A stretch of DNA of 64,000 nt from Silanimonas sp. (GCF_027531545.1 NZ_JAPZSC010000004.1:1-64000), one strand, 5' to 3'. Shown: positions 50,174-61,285, numbered from the stretch's first letter. Made by a program: numbers and translations. The notes: a model not told the origin generated them from the sequence alone.

Positions 50174-50208
50174 TTCCGTCACGGAACTTCCATATTCCCG
50201 ATGGGAAT
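50174..50208. promoter_or_regulatory. Two adjacent palindromes before the second TonB receptor
   Basis: TTCCGT-C-ACGGAA (50174-50186) and ATTCCC-GAT-GGGAAT (50194-50208) are perfect palindromes separated by 7 bp, 47 bp upstream of the receptor start. The position suits operator sites for the receptor gene. Neither resembles a Fur box, so iron control is not indicated. Confidence 0.4.
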
Positions 50209-50254
50209 CCCGCACCGTCTTGCCGCGCCGCACCGCCAGCCCAAGGATGTCGCC

Positions 50255-52756
<2,502 letters not shown>

Positions 52757-52769
52757 GTCTCGACCGGCC

Positions 52770-54356
52770 TCAGTCGAAAAGACTGCCCTGCGTCGCCTCG
52801 TGCGGCGCGGGGCTTTCTTTTTTCCGGCCCTCCAGTCGCGGCCTCGTCTGCTTCATCCGGCTGCCGTGCTTCAGCAGGACGCCGCGTGCCAACTCGCGCA
52901 TGCCCGGGTGATCGCGCCACCACGCGGTGAGCCTCGCTTTCGCCTCGCGGGCGGCCTGCTCGTGGTCGCGGATCGGCTTCGGGTAGTCGCGGCCGAGCAC
53001 CACGCCATGCTTCGCGAGCTGCGCTGGGGGCAGTTGCCACGGCAGGTGGATCCAAGGCGCCGGCACCGCGGCGAGTTCAGGCACCCAGCGGCGCACGAAC
53101 GTGCCCTCGGGGTCCTGGTCGAGCCCCTGTTTCACCGGGTTGTAGATGCGCGGGATGTTGATGCCGGTGACGCCGCTCTGCATCTGCACCTGCGGCCAAT
53201 GGATGCCGGGCTCGTAGTCGGTGAACTGCCGCGCGAGGTGCAGGCCGGTCTCGCGCCAGTGCAGCCACAGATGGTAACTGGCCACCGCCACGAGCATCGC
53301 GCGCATGCGGAAGTTGATCCATCCGGTGGCGGCCAGCATGCGCAGGCACGCGTCCACGAACGGCCAGCCGGTGGTGCCGGTGCGCCAGGCCTCGAAGGCC
53401 TCGTCGTCGAAGTCGCCTTCGCGCAGGCCGTCGAAGCCGCGATGCGTATTGCGGAACTCGATGGCGGGCTCGCTCTCGAGCTTCTGCATGAAGTGGCCCT
53501 GCCAGTGCAGGCGTGATTCGAAGCTCTGCAGCGCCCTCGCCGGCGTGCCGCGCCCGGCCCACTGCGCGGCGCGCGAGGCGGCCACGGCCTCGCGGATCGA
53601 CAGCGTGCCGGTGGCGAAGTGCACCGACAGCCGCGAACACACTTTCGGCGCACTGATTGGGCTGCTCATGCCGCGCGAATACGTCGCCCCGCGACCATCG
53701 ACGAAGCTGCCCAGCAGGCGCAGCGCCGAGGCACGCCCCCCGGGCTGTCGCCCGGGGCAGGGATCGTCCGGCAGGCCGAGGTCGCGGGCCTCGGGCAGCG
53801 CGTCGCATCGGAGATCGGCAAACACCGGCCCGGCGGCGTCTGCCGACGCGGCGTTCGAGGGCCGGGCGGGCGCCAAAGCCACCGGTGCCGGCAGCGGCGC
53901 CTCGCCATTGTGGCCCTCCCAGTGCCGCGCCCAGCCGTCGCGGCGACGCAAACGGCGCACCGTGCTGCCGTTCGGATGTTCGAAGAAGGGAATGCCGGTC
54001 TCGCGCAGCCAGGCACCCACGCGGCGGTCGCGGGCGAAGGTCCAGGCGTTGCCGGTTTCCTCGTGGGCATGCACCTCGACGAGGCCGAAGGCGCAATGCA
54101 ACGCCCCGAAGGCCTCGACGACATCGCCATGGAGCACCTGCAGCGGTGCACCGAGGGTGGCGAGGGCGTCACGCAGCTCGAGCAGCGATTCGCGGAACAC
54201 CGCCCATTGTCGCGCGCTGGCGTCGTCCTGCTGCCACAGTGACGGCTCGATCACGTACACCGGCAGCACCGGCCGCCCGCTGGCCGCCGCGGCGAGCAGG
54301 GGCGCGTGGTCGACGGTGCGCAGGTCGCGCTTGAACCAGACGAGGGCGTGGGGCAT
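52770..54356 (-). CDS. Photolyase/cryptochrome-family FAD protein
   Basis: A 528-residue flavoprotein. The N-terminal alpha/beta antenna domain opens HALVWFKRDLRTVDHAPL. The helical FAD-binding domain includes TGWPFVDACLRMLAATGWINFRMR, the ARQFTDYEPGIHWPQVQMQSG region and GINIPRIYNPVKQ. These are photolyase-superfamily motifs, of the subgroup with TYSRGMSSPISA rather than classical CPD photolyase. It may repair UV lesions with blue light. The extreme C-terminus is QGSLFD, which resembles the QLxLF motif that binds the DNA polymerase beta clamp. Convergent with the second receptor gene. Confidence 0.85.
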   Translation of the reverse strand: MPHALVWFKRDLRTVDHAPLLAAAASGRPVLPVYVIEPSLWQQDDASARQWAVFRESLLELRDALATLGAPLQVLHGDVVEAFGALHCAFGLVEVHAHEETGNAWTFARDRRVGAWLRETGIPFFEHPNGSTVRRLRRRDGWARHWEGHNGEAPLPAPVALAPARPSNAASADAAGPVFADLRCDALPEARDLGLPDDPCPGRQPGGRASALRLLGSFVDGRGATYSRGMSSPISAPKVCSRLSVHFATGTLSIREAVAASRAAQWAGRGTPARALQSFESRLHWQGHFMQKLESEPAIEFRNTHRGFDGLREGDFDDEAFEAWRTGTTGWPFVDACLRMLAATGWINFRMRAMLVAVASYHLWLHWRETGLHLARQFTDYEPGIHWPQVQMQSGVTGINIPRIYNPVKQGLDQDPEGTFVRRWVPELAAVPAPWIHLPWQLPPAQLAKHGVVLGRDYPKPIRDHEQAAREAKARLTAWWRDHPGMRELARGVLLKHGSRMKQTRPRLEGRKKESPAPHEATQGSLFD

Positions 54357-54472
54357 GGCGCGATGCTGCCGAAGCCACGCTGCAGCCCGGGTGAAGCGGC
54401 CGCAGGGTGGCGCGCTCGGCTAGTCTGGCGGCCTCTGATTCCCGCGCGGCCCGTCGCCGCAAGGCCCTTGCG

Positions 54473-55123
54473 ATGACCGATGCCCCAACCCTCCTGCTCG
54501 ACGCCGCCGAAGCCCGCGTGCTCGGCTGCCTCGTCGAGAAGGAAGCCACCACGCCCGAGCAGTACCCGCTCACCGAGAACGCGGCCCTTCAAGCGGCCAA
54601 CCAGAAGACCAGCCGTGAACCGGTGATGGCGCTGGAAACCGGCGAAGTGGCGCGCGCCCTGCGCGGTCTGGAAGCGAAGGGCCTCGCGCGGCGAGTCGAC
54701 GGCGCCCGCGCCTTGCGCTTCGAGCACAGCGCCGCACGCACGCTCGAGCTCACCCGCGGCCAGCTCGTCGCGTTGGCCCTGCTGATGCTGCGCGGCCCGC
54801 AGACCGCGGCCGAACTGCAGTCGCGCAGCGAGCGCCTGCATCGCTACGCCGATGCCGACGACCTCGCGCACGCGCTGGAGCGCCTCGCCGCACGGGGCTT
54901 CGCGGTCGCCCTGCCCCGCGCACCGGGCCAGCGCGAGGGCCGCTGGGCGCACCTGCTCTGCGGGCCCGTCGACTTCAGCGCGATGGCGCTCGACACCAGC
55001 GCCGCGCCGGCGCGCGAACCCGTGCCGCGAGGCGACGACATCCTGCTCGCGCGCATCGAAGCGCTCGAAGCCCGCGTCGCTGCGCTGGAAGCCCAACTTG
55101 CCGGCGGCGAAGCCGGGGACTGA
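54473..55123 (+). CDS. yceH: YceH family winged-helix protein (UPF0502)
   Basis: A 216-residue protein opening LLDAAEARVLGCLVEKEATTP and PEQYPLTENAALQAANQKTSR, the YceH hallmark. It contains two winged-helix repeats and a short coiled coil at the C-terminus (LLARIEALEARVAALEAQL). Its biochemical role is not established. The gene starts 117 bp from the divergent photolyase and is followed after 4 nt by a DUF1289 gene. Confidence 0.9.
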   Translation: MTDAPTLLLDAAEARVLGCLVEKEATTPEQYPLTENAALQAANQKTSREPVMALETGEVARALRGLEAKGLARRVDGARALRFEHSAARTLELTRGQLVALALLMLRGPQTAAELQSRSERLHRYADADDLAHALERLAARGFAVALPRAPGQREGRWAHLLCGPVDFSAMALDTSAAPAREPVPRGDDILLARIEALEARVAALEAQLAGGEAGD

Positions 55124-55127
55124 CGCC

Positions 55128-55370
55128 GTGGCACCGGCTCGACCGACCCCGGCGGTGCGTTCGCCCGGCAGCGCCGAAGACCGCCACACCCCGGCGTCCC
55201 CCTGCATCCGCCAGTGCTGTCTCGACGACGCCGACGAATGCATCGGCTGCGGGCGCACGCTCGAGGAGATCAAGGCCTGGCACGGGGCGGATGCCGCGGG
55301 CCGCGAGGCGATCCTGCGTGCGGCGGCAGCACGGCGGGACGCGCGGGCGGCGCGGTACGGGCGGGGTTGA
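55128..55370 (+). CDS. DUF1289 small cysteine-rich protein
   Basis: An 80-residue protein starting at GTG 55128, 4 nt after yceH. The family core SPCIRQCCLDDADECIGCGR contains five Cys with a CxxxCC...CxxC pattern likely to bind a metal, followed by TLEEIKAWHGAD. Function unknown. The C-terminus is Arg/Ala-rich. Too short for many gene callers but clearly recognisable by this motif. Confidence 0.85.
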   Translation: MAPARPTPAVRSPGSAEDRHTPASPCIRQCCLDDADECIGCGRTLEEIKAWHGADAAGREAILRAAAARRDARAARYGRG

Positions 55371-55404
55371 TGCGCGCAAGCGCTGTCGCCGGCGCCTGCC
55401 GCAC

Positions 55405-55583
55405 GGTGGGCCAAGGGCCTGCGACTGCCTCGCCCCAAGAGGTCTTGTTCAAGAAACCCGGCGGTCCGCCCGAAGGGGGCGTCCTGCCCCTCGGGCGGAC
55501 GGCTCATCCTGAGCCGGTCCTTCGGACCTTGCGCCTGGATAACGCGCTGGGGCTCGAAACTCGCCGCAAGCCCCTGGCCCACC
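55405..55583 (+). repeat. Structured palindromic intergenic element, copy B
   Basis: Ends are a 19-bp imperfect inverted repeat (55405-55423 and 55565-55583; two mismatches by eye). Core hairpin GTCCGCCCGA/TCGGGCGGAC with inner arms GGGGC/GCCCC, then GGCTC-ATCCT-GAGCC and GGTCC-TTC-GGACC hairpins. The order matches copy A, but the stem sequences differ with pairing kept. Confidence 0.78.
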
Positions 55584-55687
55584 TTACGTTGGCGCTGCAA
55601 GCGTCCGCGCGCATCAATTGTGTCCGGCACGACATACCAGCCCAGGTCATCAGGCCTCCGAGTGCGTGTCGAGTTCGCCTTCGTCTG

Positions 55688-55799
55688 TGGTCAATTTCCA
55701 GTGCGCAAAGGTGGTCAGTTTTCGGCGAGCGCCAACACGTGTTGCCGCTCGCTGAGAACTGACCAGCAAAGCGGTCACTTGCGCATCAAGGATTGACCA
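55688..55799. repeat. Palindromic pair of IS21-like ends
   Basis: TGGTCAAT (55688-55695) and ATTGACCA (55792-55799) bound a large inverted repeat. Inner arms are 55713-55731 (GGTCAGTTTTCGGCGAGCG) and 55746-55764, matching in 17 of 19 positions. Several TGGTCAN repeats with GTGCGCAAAG-like spacers recall the multiple terminal repeats of IS21 elements. No transposase remains. I read it as two such ends joined tail to tail: a deletion remnant or a small non-autonomous element. Confidence 0.5.
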
Positions 55800-55905
55800 G
55801 CCCGATGCGCCTACGATCGGCCAACACCGCATCCCCACGCCTACGGTACCCGGCGTCGATTTCGCCCGCACCCGCTCGGTACGGCGCAACACTCTCACAG
55901 CGCCG

Positions 55906-56094
55906 CCGCAGGGTGGCCGGGGCCTGCGGCGAATTTCGAGCCCCGACGCGCGGCCGAGGCGATAGCCGCGAAGCGGTGGCGCAGGGATGCGCCATCCGGC
56001 CGAGCGACAGGATGTCGCCTTCGGCCGGACCGCCGCGTTTCTTGACCAGAAAGTGATGGGGCGAGGCAGCCGCAGGCCCCGGCCGGCCCTGCGG
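55906..56094 (-). repeat. Structured palindromic intergenic element, copy D
   Basis: Inverted relative to copy B. The ends, 55906-55930 and 56069-56094, are an inverted repeat of about 25 bp (CCGCAGGG...GGCCGGGGCCTGCGGC read from either side). On the minus strand the core hairpin has inner arms GCGAC/GTCGC, followed by GGCGC-ATCCCT-GCGCC and CCGC-TTC-GCGG hairpins, as in copy C. Confidence 0.78.
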
Positions 56095-56186
56095 TGAGCG
56101 CCCGCTGAGCGAACCCTGCGCTTCGGCACAGGCCGGGCCACGCCACTGCCGCTACGCTCGTGGGCTCGCCCCAGGGGAACCCACTC

Positions 56187-59100
56187 ATGCGCCACACCCG
56201 CCTCGCGATCGCCGCCGCGCTCGCCCTCGCCGCCTCCGTCCCGTTCGCCGCCGACGCGCCCGCTTGGGACGTCAATGGCGAACACGGCCCGACGAAGACC
56301 GTGCGCTTCACGACGGACGAAGGCACGTGGCTCGACCTCGACGTCGCGCCCGATGGCCGCACGATGGTGTTCTCGATGCTGGGCGACCTTTACCGCCTGC
56401 CGATCGCCGGCGGCCGCGCCACGCGCCTCACCTCTGGCCCCGCCTGGGACGTGCAGCCGCGCTACTCGCCCGATGGCCGCGAGATCGCCTACACCTCGGA
56501 TCGCGACGGCGGCAACAACCTGTGGCGGATGCAGGCCGATGGCACGCGACCGGTGCAGGTGACGAAGGAGCGCTTCCGCCTGCTCAACAACCCGGCCTGG
56601 ACGCCGGATGGCCAATACATCGTCGGCCGCAAGCACTTCACCGGCCAGCGTTCGCTCGGCGCCGGTGAGCTGTGGCTCTACCACCGCGACGGCGGCGACG
56701 GCCTGCAGCTGACGACGCAGAAAAACGACCAGCAGGATCTCGGCGAGCCCGCCGTGTCGCCGGACGGCCGCTACGTCTACTTCAGCGAAGACGTCAGCGA
56801 AGGCCCGTCCTTCCAATACAACAAGAACCCGCACGGCCTGATCTACGCCATCAAGCGCCTCGACCGCCAGACCGGCGAGATCGAGACGCTGGTGAGCAGC
56901 CCCGGCGGCGCCGTGCGCCCGCAGCCCTCGCCGGATGGCAAGACCCTCGCCTTCGTCAAGCGCATCCGCGAGAAGTCGGTGCTCCACCTGATGGACCTCG
57001 AATCCGGCCAGGTGCGACCGCTGTGGGACGGCCTCGAGCGCGACCAGCAGGAGGGCTGGGCGATCTTCGGGCCCTACGCCAATTTCGACTGGACGCCGGA
57101 TGGCGCCGCGCTCGTGGTCTGGGGCAAGGACGGCAAGTTCTGGCGGGTCGACGCGGGCAGCGGTGAGGCGACGAACATTCCGTTCAGCGCCGAGGTCGAG
57201 CAGCGCGTCACCGAGGCGCCGCGCCAGCAGAAGACCCTGCCGACCGGCACGTTCGCGCCGCGGATGGTCCGCGACGTCGCCACGTCGAATGACGGCCGCC
57301 GCGTGGCTTTCCACGCGGTCGGCCGCCTGTGGCTGCGCGAGGGCAATGGCACGCCGCGCGCACTCACCGACCACGACGACCGCTTCGAGTACCAGCCGTC
57401 GTTCTCGCCGGACGGCAGCAAAATGCTGTTCACCACGTGGAACGACGAAGCGCGCGGCCAGATCGTCGAGCGCGACGTCGCCAGCGGCACCGAGCGCGTG
57501 CTGACGACCGTGCGCGGCGTCTACTACGGTCCGCGCTATTCGCCGGACGGCCGCAGCATCGTCTTCGTTCGCGATCGCGGCAACTCGGTGATCGGCAGCG
57601 CCTGGGGCCGCGACGCCGGGGTGTTCGTCATGCCCGCCGCAGGCGGGGAGCCGCGCAAGCTGGCGGACGATGGCCGCGAACCGCAATTCAACGCCGACGG
57701 CACGCGCGTGCTGTTCCTGACCGGCGGCGGGCTGTCGAAGAAGCTCGTGTCGGTGGGCCTGCACGGCGAGGACCGCCGCGACGTGCTCGACCTGAAGTAC
57801 GTCGACGCGGTCAGCGTCTCGCCCGACGGCCTGCGCGTCGCCTTCACCGAGCTCTACAACGCCTACGTGGCGCCGCTGCCGCAGACCGGCGCGGCCGTGG
57901 CGCTGTCGAAGGACACCAAGGCGGTGCCGGTCACCGCGCTCTCGACCGATGTCGGCGCCTACCTGCACTGGTCGGACGCCGACACCCTGCACTGGCTGGT
58001 CGGCGAGCGCTACGTGAGCCGCGACGTGACCGCGGCGAAGGACGACGGCGGCAGGGCGCTTGGCCTGCGCGTTCCGGTCGACGCGCCCACCGACGTCGTC
58101 GCCATCACCGGCGGCCGCGTGGTGACGATGCGCAACGCGCAAAGCGAGCAGGAGGTGATCGAGGACGGCGTGGTCATTCTGCGCGGCGACCGCATCGTCG
58201 CCGTCGGCCGGGCCGGCGAAGTCGCCGTCCCACGGGGCGCGCGCGTCGTCGACGCGAGCGGCAAGACCGTGCTGCCCGGCTACATCGACGTGCATGCGCA
58301 CGCCAGCCACTTCTTCAGCGGCGTGATCCCGCAGGCGAACTGGAGCTACGCGGCCAACCTCGCCTTCGGCGTCACCACGATGTTCGATCCGTCGGCCAAC
58401 ACCGAGACCGTGTTCTCGCAGGCCGAACTGGTGGAGGCCGGGCGACTGCTCGGCCCGCGCGTGTTCTCGACCGGCACCATCCTTTATGGCGCCGACGGCG
58501 ACTTCAAGGCGGTGGTGAACTCGATCGACGATGCCCGCGCCCACCTGCGCCGACTGCGCGCCAACGGCGTGTTCGCGGTGAAGAGCTACAACCAGCCGCG
58601 CCGCGACCAGCGCCAGCAGATCAACCAGGCCGCCCGCGAGCTGGGGATGATGACCGTCGAGGAAGGCGGCAGCACCTTCCAGCACAACCTGACGATGATC
58701 GTCGACGGCAGCAGCAACATCGAGCACAACCTGCCCGTGGCGCCGCTGCGCCGCGACGTGATCGAGCTGTGGCGGCAGACCGACGTTCGCAACACGCCGA
58801 CGCTCAACGTCAGCTTCGGCGGCCTCTCCGGCGAGTACTGGTGGTACGCCCGCGACAACGTCTGGCAGAACGAGCGCCTCCTGCGCTTCTTCCCGCGCGA
58901 GACGCTGGAGGCCCGCGCCATCCGCCGCGAGACCGGCCCGGACTGGGATTACTGGCACATCACCGTCGCCGAATCGCTCAAGGCACTCCGCGATGCCGGC
59001 GTGCGCGTGCACGTGGGGGGCCATGGCCAGCTGCAGGGCCTCGGCTCGCACTGGGAGATGTGGTCGCTGGCGCAGGGCGGCTTCACGAACTTCGAGGCGC

Positions 59101-59486
59101 TGCGGGCATTCACCATCGACGGCGCGGATCATCTCGGCTACAGCACCGACCTCGGCTCGATCGAAGCCGGCAAGAAGGCCGACCTCGTCATCGTCGACGG
59201 CAATCCGCTCGAGAACCTGCAGGACAGTGCCAAGACCACGCACGTCGTGGTCAACGGTCGCCTGTTCGACGCCACCACCCTCGCCGAGATCGGCGGGCGT
59301 GAAACCCCGGCCCCGACCTTCTACTGGCAGCGCCAGGGCAACGGCCTGATGCGCGGCGCCGAGTGGGGCCCCACCGCCCCCTGCCACTGCCCGAAGAGCC
59401 ACCGCGCGCCGATGCCCTGGGAGTACGGCGGCTCCTGGGCCGGCCGCGGGAATGCCAGCCGGATGGGGGACGCTGGCAGGAATTGA
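56187..59486 (+). CDS. Secreted beta-propeller amidohydrolase
   Basis: A 1099-residue exported protein. Signal peptide 1-21 (cleavage near FAA-DAP). Residues about 45-640 contain repeated PD40/TolB-type propeller blades, each with a SPDGRxxxF-like turn. From about 655 an amidohydrolase superfamily domain follows, with the metal motif HAH (His703, His705), then EGGSTFQHNLTMIVDG and GHGQLQGLGSHWEMW. The C-terminal 40 residues contain a CHC and are Gly/Arg-rich. The organisation matches dipeptide- or cyclic-amide-hydrolysing periplasmic enzymes, but the substrate is not predictable. A CAGGGGA site precedes ATG 56187. Confidence 0.88.
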   Translation: MRHTRLAIAAALALAASVPFAADAPAWDVNGEHGPTKTVRFTTDEGTWLDLDVAPDGRTMVFSMLGDLYRLPIAGGRATRLTSGPAWDVQPRYSPDGREIAYTSDRDGGNNLWRMQADGTRPVQVTKERFRLLNNPAWTPDGQYIVGRKHFTGQRSLGAGELWLYHRDGGDGLQLTTQKNDQQDLGEPAVSPDGRYVYFSEDVSEGPSFQYNKNPHGLIYAIKRLDRQTGEIETLVSSPGGAVRPQPSPDGKTLAFVKRIREKSVLHLMDLESGQVRPLWDGLERDQQEGWAIFGPYANFDWTPDGAALVVWGKDGKFWRVDAGSGEATNIPFSAEVEQRVTEAPRQQKTLPTGTFAPRMVRDVATSNDGRRVAFHAVGRLWLREGNGTPRALTDHDDRFEYQPSFSPDGSKMLFTTWNDEARGQIVERDVASGTERVLTTVRGVYYGPRYSPDGRSIVFVRDRGNSVIGSAWGRDAGVFVMPAAGGEPRKLADDGREPQFNADGTRVLFLTGGGLSKKLVSVGLHGEDRRDVLDLKYVDAVSVSPDGLRVAFTELYNAYVAPLPQTGAAVALSKDTKAVPVTALSTDVGAYLHWSDADTLHWLVGERYVSRDVTAAKDDGGRALGLRVPVDAPTDVVAITGGRVVTMRNAQSEQEVIEDGVVILRGDRIVAVGRAGEVAVPRGARVVDASGKTVLPGYIDVHAHASHFFSGVIPQANWSYAANLAFGVTTMFDPSANTETVFSQAELVEAGRLLGPRVFSTGTILYGADGDFKAVVNSIDDARAHLRRLRANGVFAVKSYNQPRRDQRQQINQAARELGMMTVEEGGSTFQHNLTMIVDGSSNIEHNLPVAPLRRDVIELWRQTDVRNTPTLNVSFGGLSGEYWWYARDNVWQNERLLRFFPRETLEARAIRRETGPDWDYWHITVAESLKALRDAGVRVHVGGHGQLQGLGSHWEMWSLAQGGFTNFEALRAFTIDGADHLGYSTDLGSIEAGKKADLVIVDGNPLENLQDSAKTTHVVVNGRLFDATTLAEIGGRETPAPTFYWQRQGNGLMRGAEWGPTAPCHCPKSHRAPMPWEYGGSWAGRGNASRMGDAGRN

Positions 59487-59534
59487 CGTGCGAGCGGGCG
59501 GAAAATCACCCAAGAAATCGATAGTCTCGCGGCC

Positions 59535-60350
59535 ATGCGACGTCTCCTGCTGATCCTCGCGATGCTCCCGGGCGTGGCCTTGGCCCGCCCGGTGCCTCCG
59601 TCCGCCACGCCGGCGGACGACGCGCCCCGAACCCTCGTGCTGTGCTTCGAGGACAGCGACGTGCTTCCGTGGCGCACGCGGGACAAGGTCGGCCTGAACT
59701 TCGTCATGCTCGACGCCGTCGCCGCCCGAACCGGCCTGCGCTTCGAGTACCAGGGACGGCCCTGGCGCCGTTGCCACGACGACCTCCGCACCGGCCGCGT
59801 CGATGGCACCTTCGGCATCAGCGTCACGCCGGAGCGGCAGGATTTCGCCGCGTTTCCCGGCGGCGACGCGCCCGATGCGGCGCAGCGCATGTTCGAGGGC
59901 GGCTACGTGCTGGTGCGGCGGCGCGGCACGCCCCTGGCCTTCGACGGCGAGCGCATCACCGGGCTGGTCGGCAGCATCGGGGCCGAACCCGCCACGTCGA
60001 TCGCGCAGGACCTGCGCCGGCGCGGCTACGCGGTGGATGACGCCGCGCCGAGCCCCCAGGCCCTCTTGCGCAAGCTCGCGGCCGGGCGGATCGGCGCCGC
60101 TGCCGTGGGCACCGACCAGATGCACCAGCTCCGCCAGCAGCGACACCCATGGCTCATCGAGCTCGACGTGGTCGAGCGCCCGCTGGTGGAGAAGCCCTAC
60201 TTCCTCGCGCTGTCGAAACCGCTGGTGGCCCGGCACCCGGAACTCGCCCGCCGCGTCTGGCAAGCCGTGGCCGAAGTGCGCGAGAGCGAGGCCTACCAGG
60301 GCGAACTCGCCCGCGCCCGCGGCAGCTCGGATGGTGGGAGCCCACGATGA
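59535..60350 (+). CDS. Periplasmic binding-protein-like protein (family 3), first paralogue
   Basis: A 271-residue exported protein with an N-terminal signal (MRRLLLILAMLPGVALA). The body resembles bacterial extracellular solute-binding family 3: LCFEDSDVLPWRT, GLNFVMLDAVAARTGLRFEY, RVDGTFGIS and a hinge-region DFAAFP. No permease gene is adjacent. Its stop overlaps the next gene (ATGA at 60347-60350), which encodes a paralogue. It may act as a ligand sensor rather than a transporter subunit. Confidence 0.75.
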   Translation: MRRLLLILAMLPGVALARPVPPSATPADDAPRTLVLCFEDSDVLPWRTRDKVGLNFVMLDAVAARTGLRFEYQGRPWRRCHDDLRTGRVDGTFGISVTPERQDFAAFPGGDAPDAAQRMFEGGYVLVRRRGTPLAFDGERITGLVGSIGAEPATSIAQDLRRRGYAVDDAAPSPQALLRKLAAGRIGAAAVGTDQMHQLRQQRHPWLIELDVVERPLVEKPYFLALSKPLVARHPELARRVWQAVAEVRESEAYQGELARARGSSDGGSPR

Positions 60351-61180
60351 GGCCTTCCGGCGTCTGCACCACCGCCGGCCTCGCGATCGCGGCCTGGTTC
60401 GGTGCGGAAAGCGTCGTGGCCCAGCCGGTCCGTCCGGCTGCCGCCGCCGAGCCCGTGACGCTCGATCTCTGCTTCGAGGAAACCCCGGCGGTGCCCTGGC
60501 GCAGCCGGCAGAAGCAGGGGCTCTACTTCGAGCTGCTCGATGAGGTGGCGCGACGCCTCGGCCTGCGCGTGGAGTACCACCCCCAGCCCTGGCCCTTCTG
60601 CCTCGCCGAAGTGGGCGGCGGCCGGATGGACGGCGCCTTCGCGGTCGCGTTCTCGCCGGAACGCCGGCCGGTGTTCGCCTTCCCGCCGGGCGCGCCCGAT
60701 GTCGACGCCGATGCCCTGCGCGAGGACGCCATCGTCCTCGTCCGCCGTCGCGGCACCCCCGTCGACGTCGTCGATGGCCAGCTGGTGGGCTCCACGCGGC
60801 CTGTGGGCGTGCAGCCCGGCTATGCCATCGCGGACGACCTGAAGCGGGCCGGATGGGCCGTGGAGATGTCGTCGCGGGACCATCTGGTCCAGCTGTCGCG
60901 GCTGTCCCGGGGCGAGCTCGACGCCATCGCGCTCAGTGCCTTCCGCTGGGCGCAGTTGCAGGCGGCCGGCGGCGTCGCGCTGGATGACCTTGAAGCCCTG
61001 CCGCGACCGATCCTGACCAAGCGTTACTTCCTCGGCCTGTCGCATGCCTTCGTCGCGGCCCATCCCGCGCTGGCTCAACGGCTCTGGGCCACCACGCGCG
61101 AGGTCCGCACCAGCGCCGCCTTCCGACGTCGCGAGCAGGCCGCCATCACCGAGGCCCTGACGCCACGGTCCTCGCCCTAG
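60347..61180 (+). CDS. Periplasmic binding-protein-like protein (family 3), second paralogue
   Basis: A 277-residue paralogue of the previous protein. Corresponding motifs: LCFEETPAVPWRS, GLYFELLDEVARRLGLRVEY, RMDGAFAVAFSPERR, VLVRRRGTPV. An N-terminal hydrophobic segment (about 10-24) provides export, cleaved after VVAQ. The ATG at 60347 overlaps the upstream stop. The duplication kept the two domains and the PWR segment but ligand contacts differ, suggesting two related ligands or a heterodimer. Confidence 0.75.
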   Translation: MRPSGVCTTAGLAIAAWFGAESVVAQPVRPAAAAEPVTLDLCFEETPAVPWRSRQKQGLYFELLDEVARRLGLRVEYHPQPWPFCLAEVGGGRMDGAFAVAFSPERRPVFAFPPGAPDVDADALREDAIVLVRRRGTPVDVVDGQLVGSTRPVGVQPGYAIADDLKRAGWAVEMSSRDHLVQLSRLSRGELDAIALSAFRWAQLQAAGGVALDDLEALPRPILTKRYFLGLSHAFVAAHPALAQRLWATTREVRTSAAFRRREQAAITEALTPRSSP

Positions 61181-61285
61181 GCCTCGCCGCGACGGCCTGA
61201 CACAGCGCGATCCGTTTCGCCAGCCTGTCCGCCGCCAGCGGCCGGGGGGACAATCGCCGGCCGTTCCACCTGCCGTCGAGTCCCG

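Larger units (their letters stand above)
55371..56186. other. 816-bp gene-free region built of repeats
   Basis: Contains, in order: structured element B (55405-55583, plus), a 112-bp palindromic remnant with IS21-like ends (55688-55799), structured element D (55906-56094, minus) and the leader of the amidohydrolase gene. No credible protein is encoded. Open frames crossing it are Arg/Pro-rich and overlap the repeats. Confidence 0.75.

Noticed and set aside
55650-60263. A 1537-codon open frame on the minus strand opposite the amidohydrolase
   Set aside because: It runs antisense to a clear signal-peptide enzyme and through the repeat region; the translation is Arg/Ala/His-rich without motifs. 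Long antisense frames are common at this G+C content.
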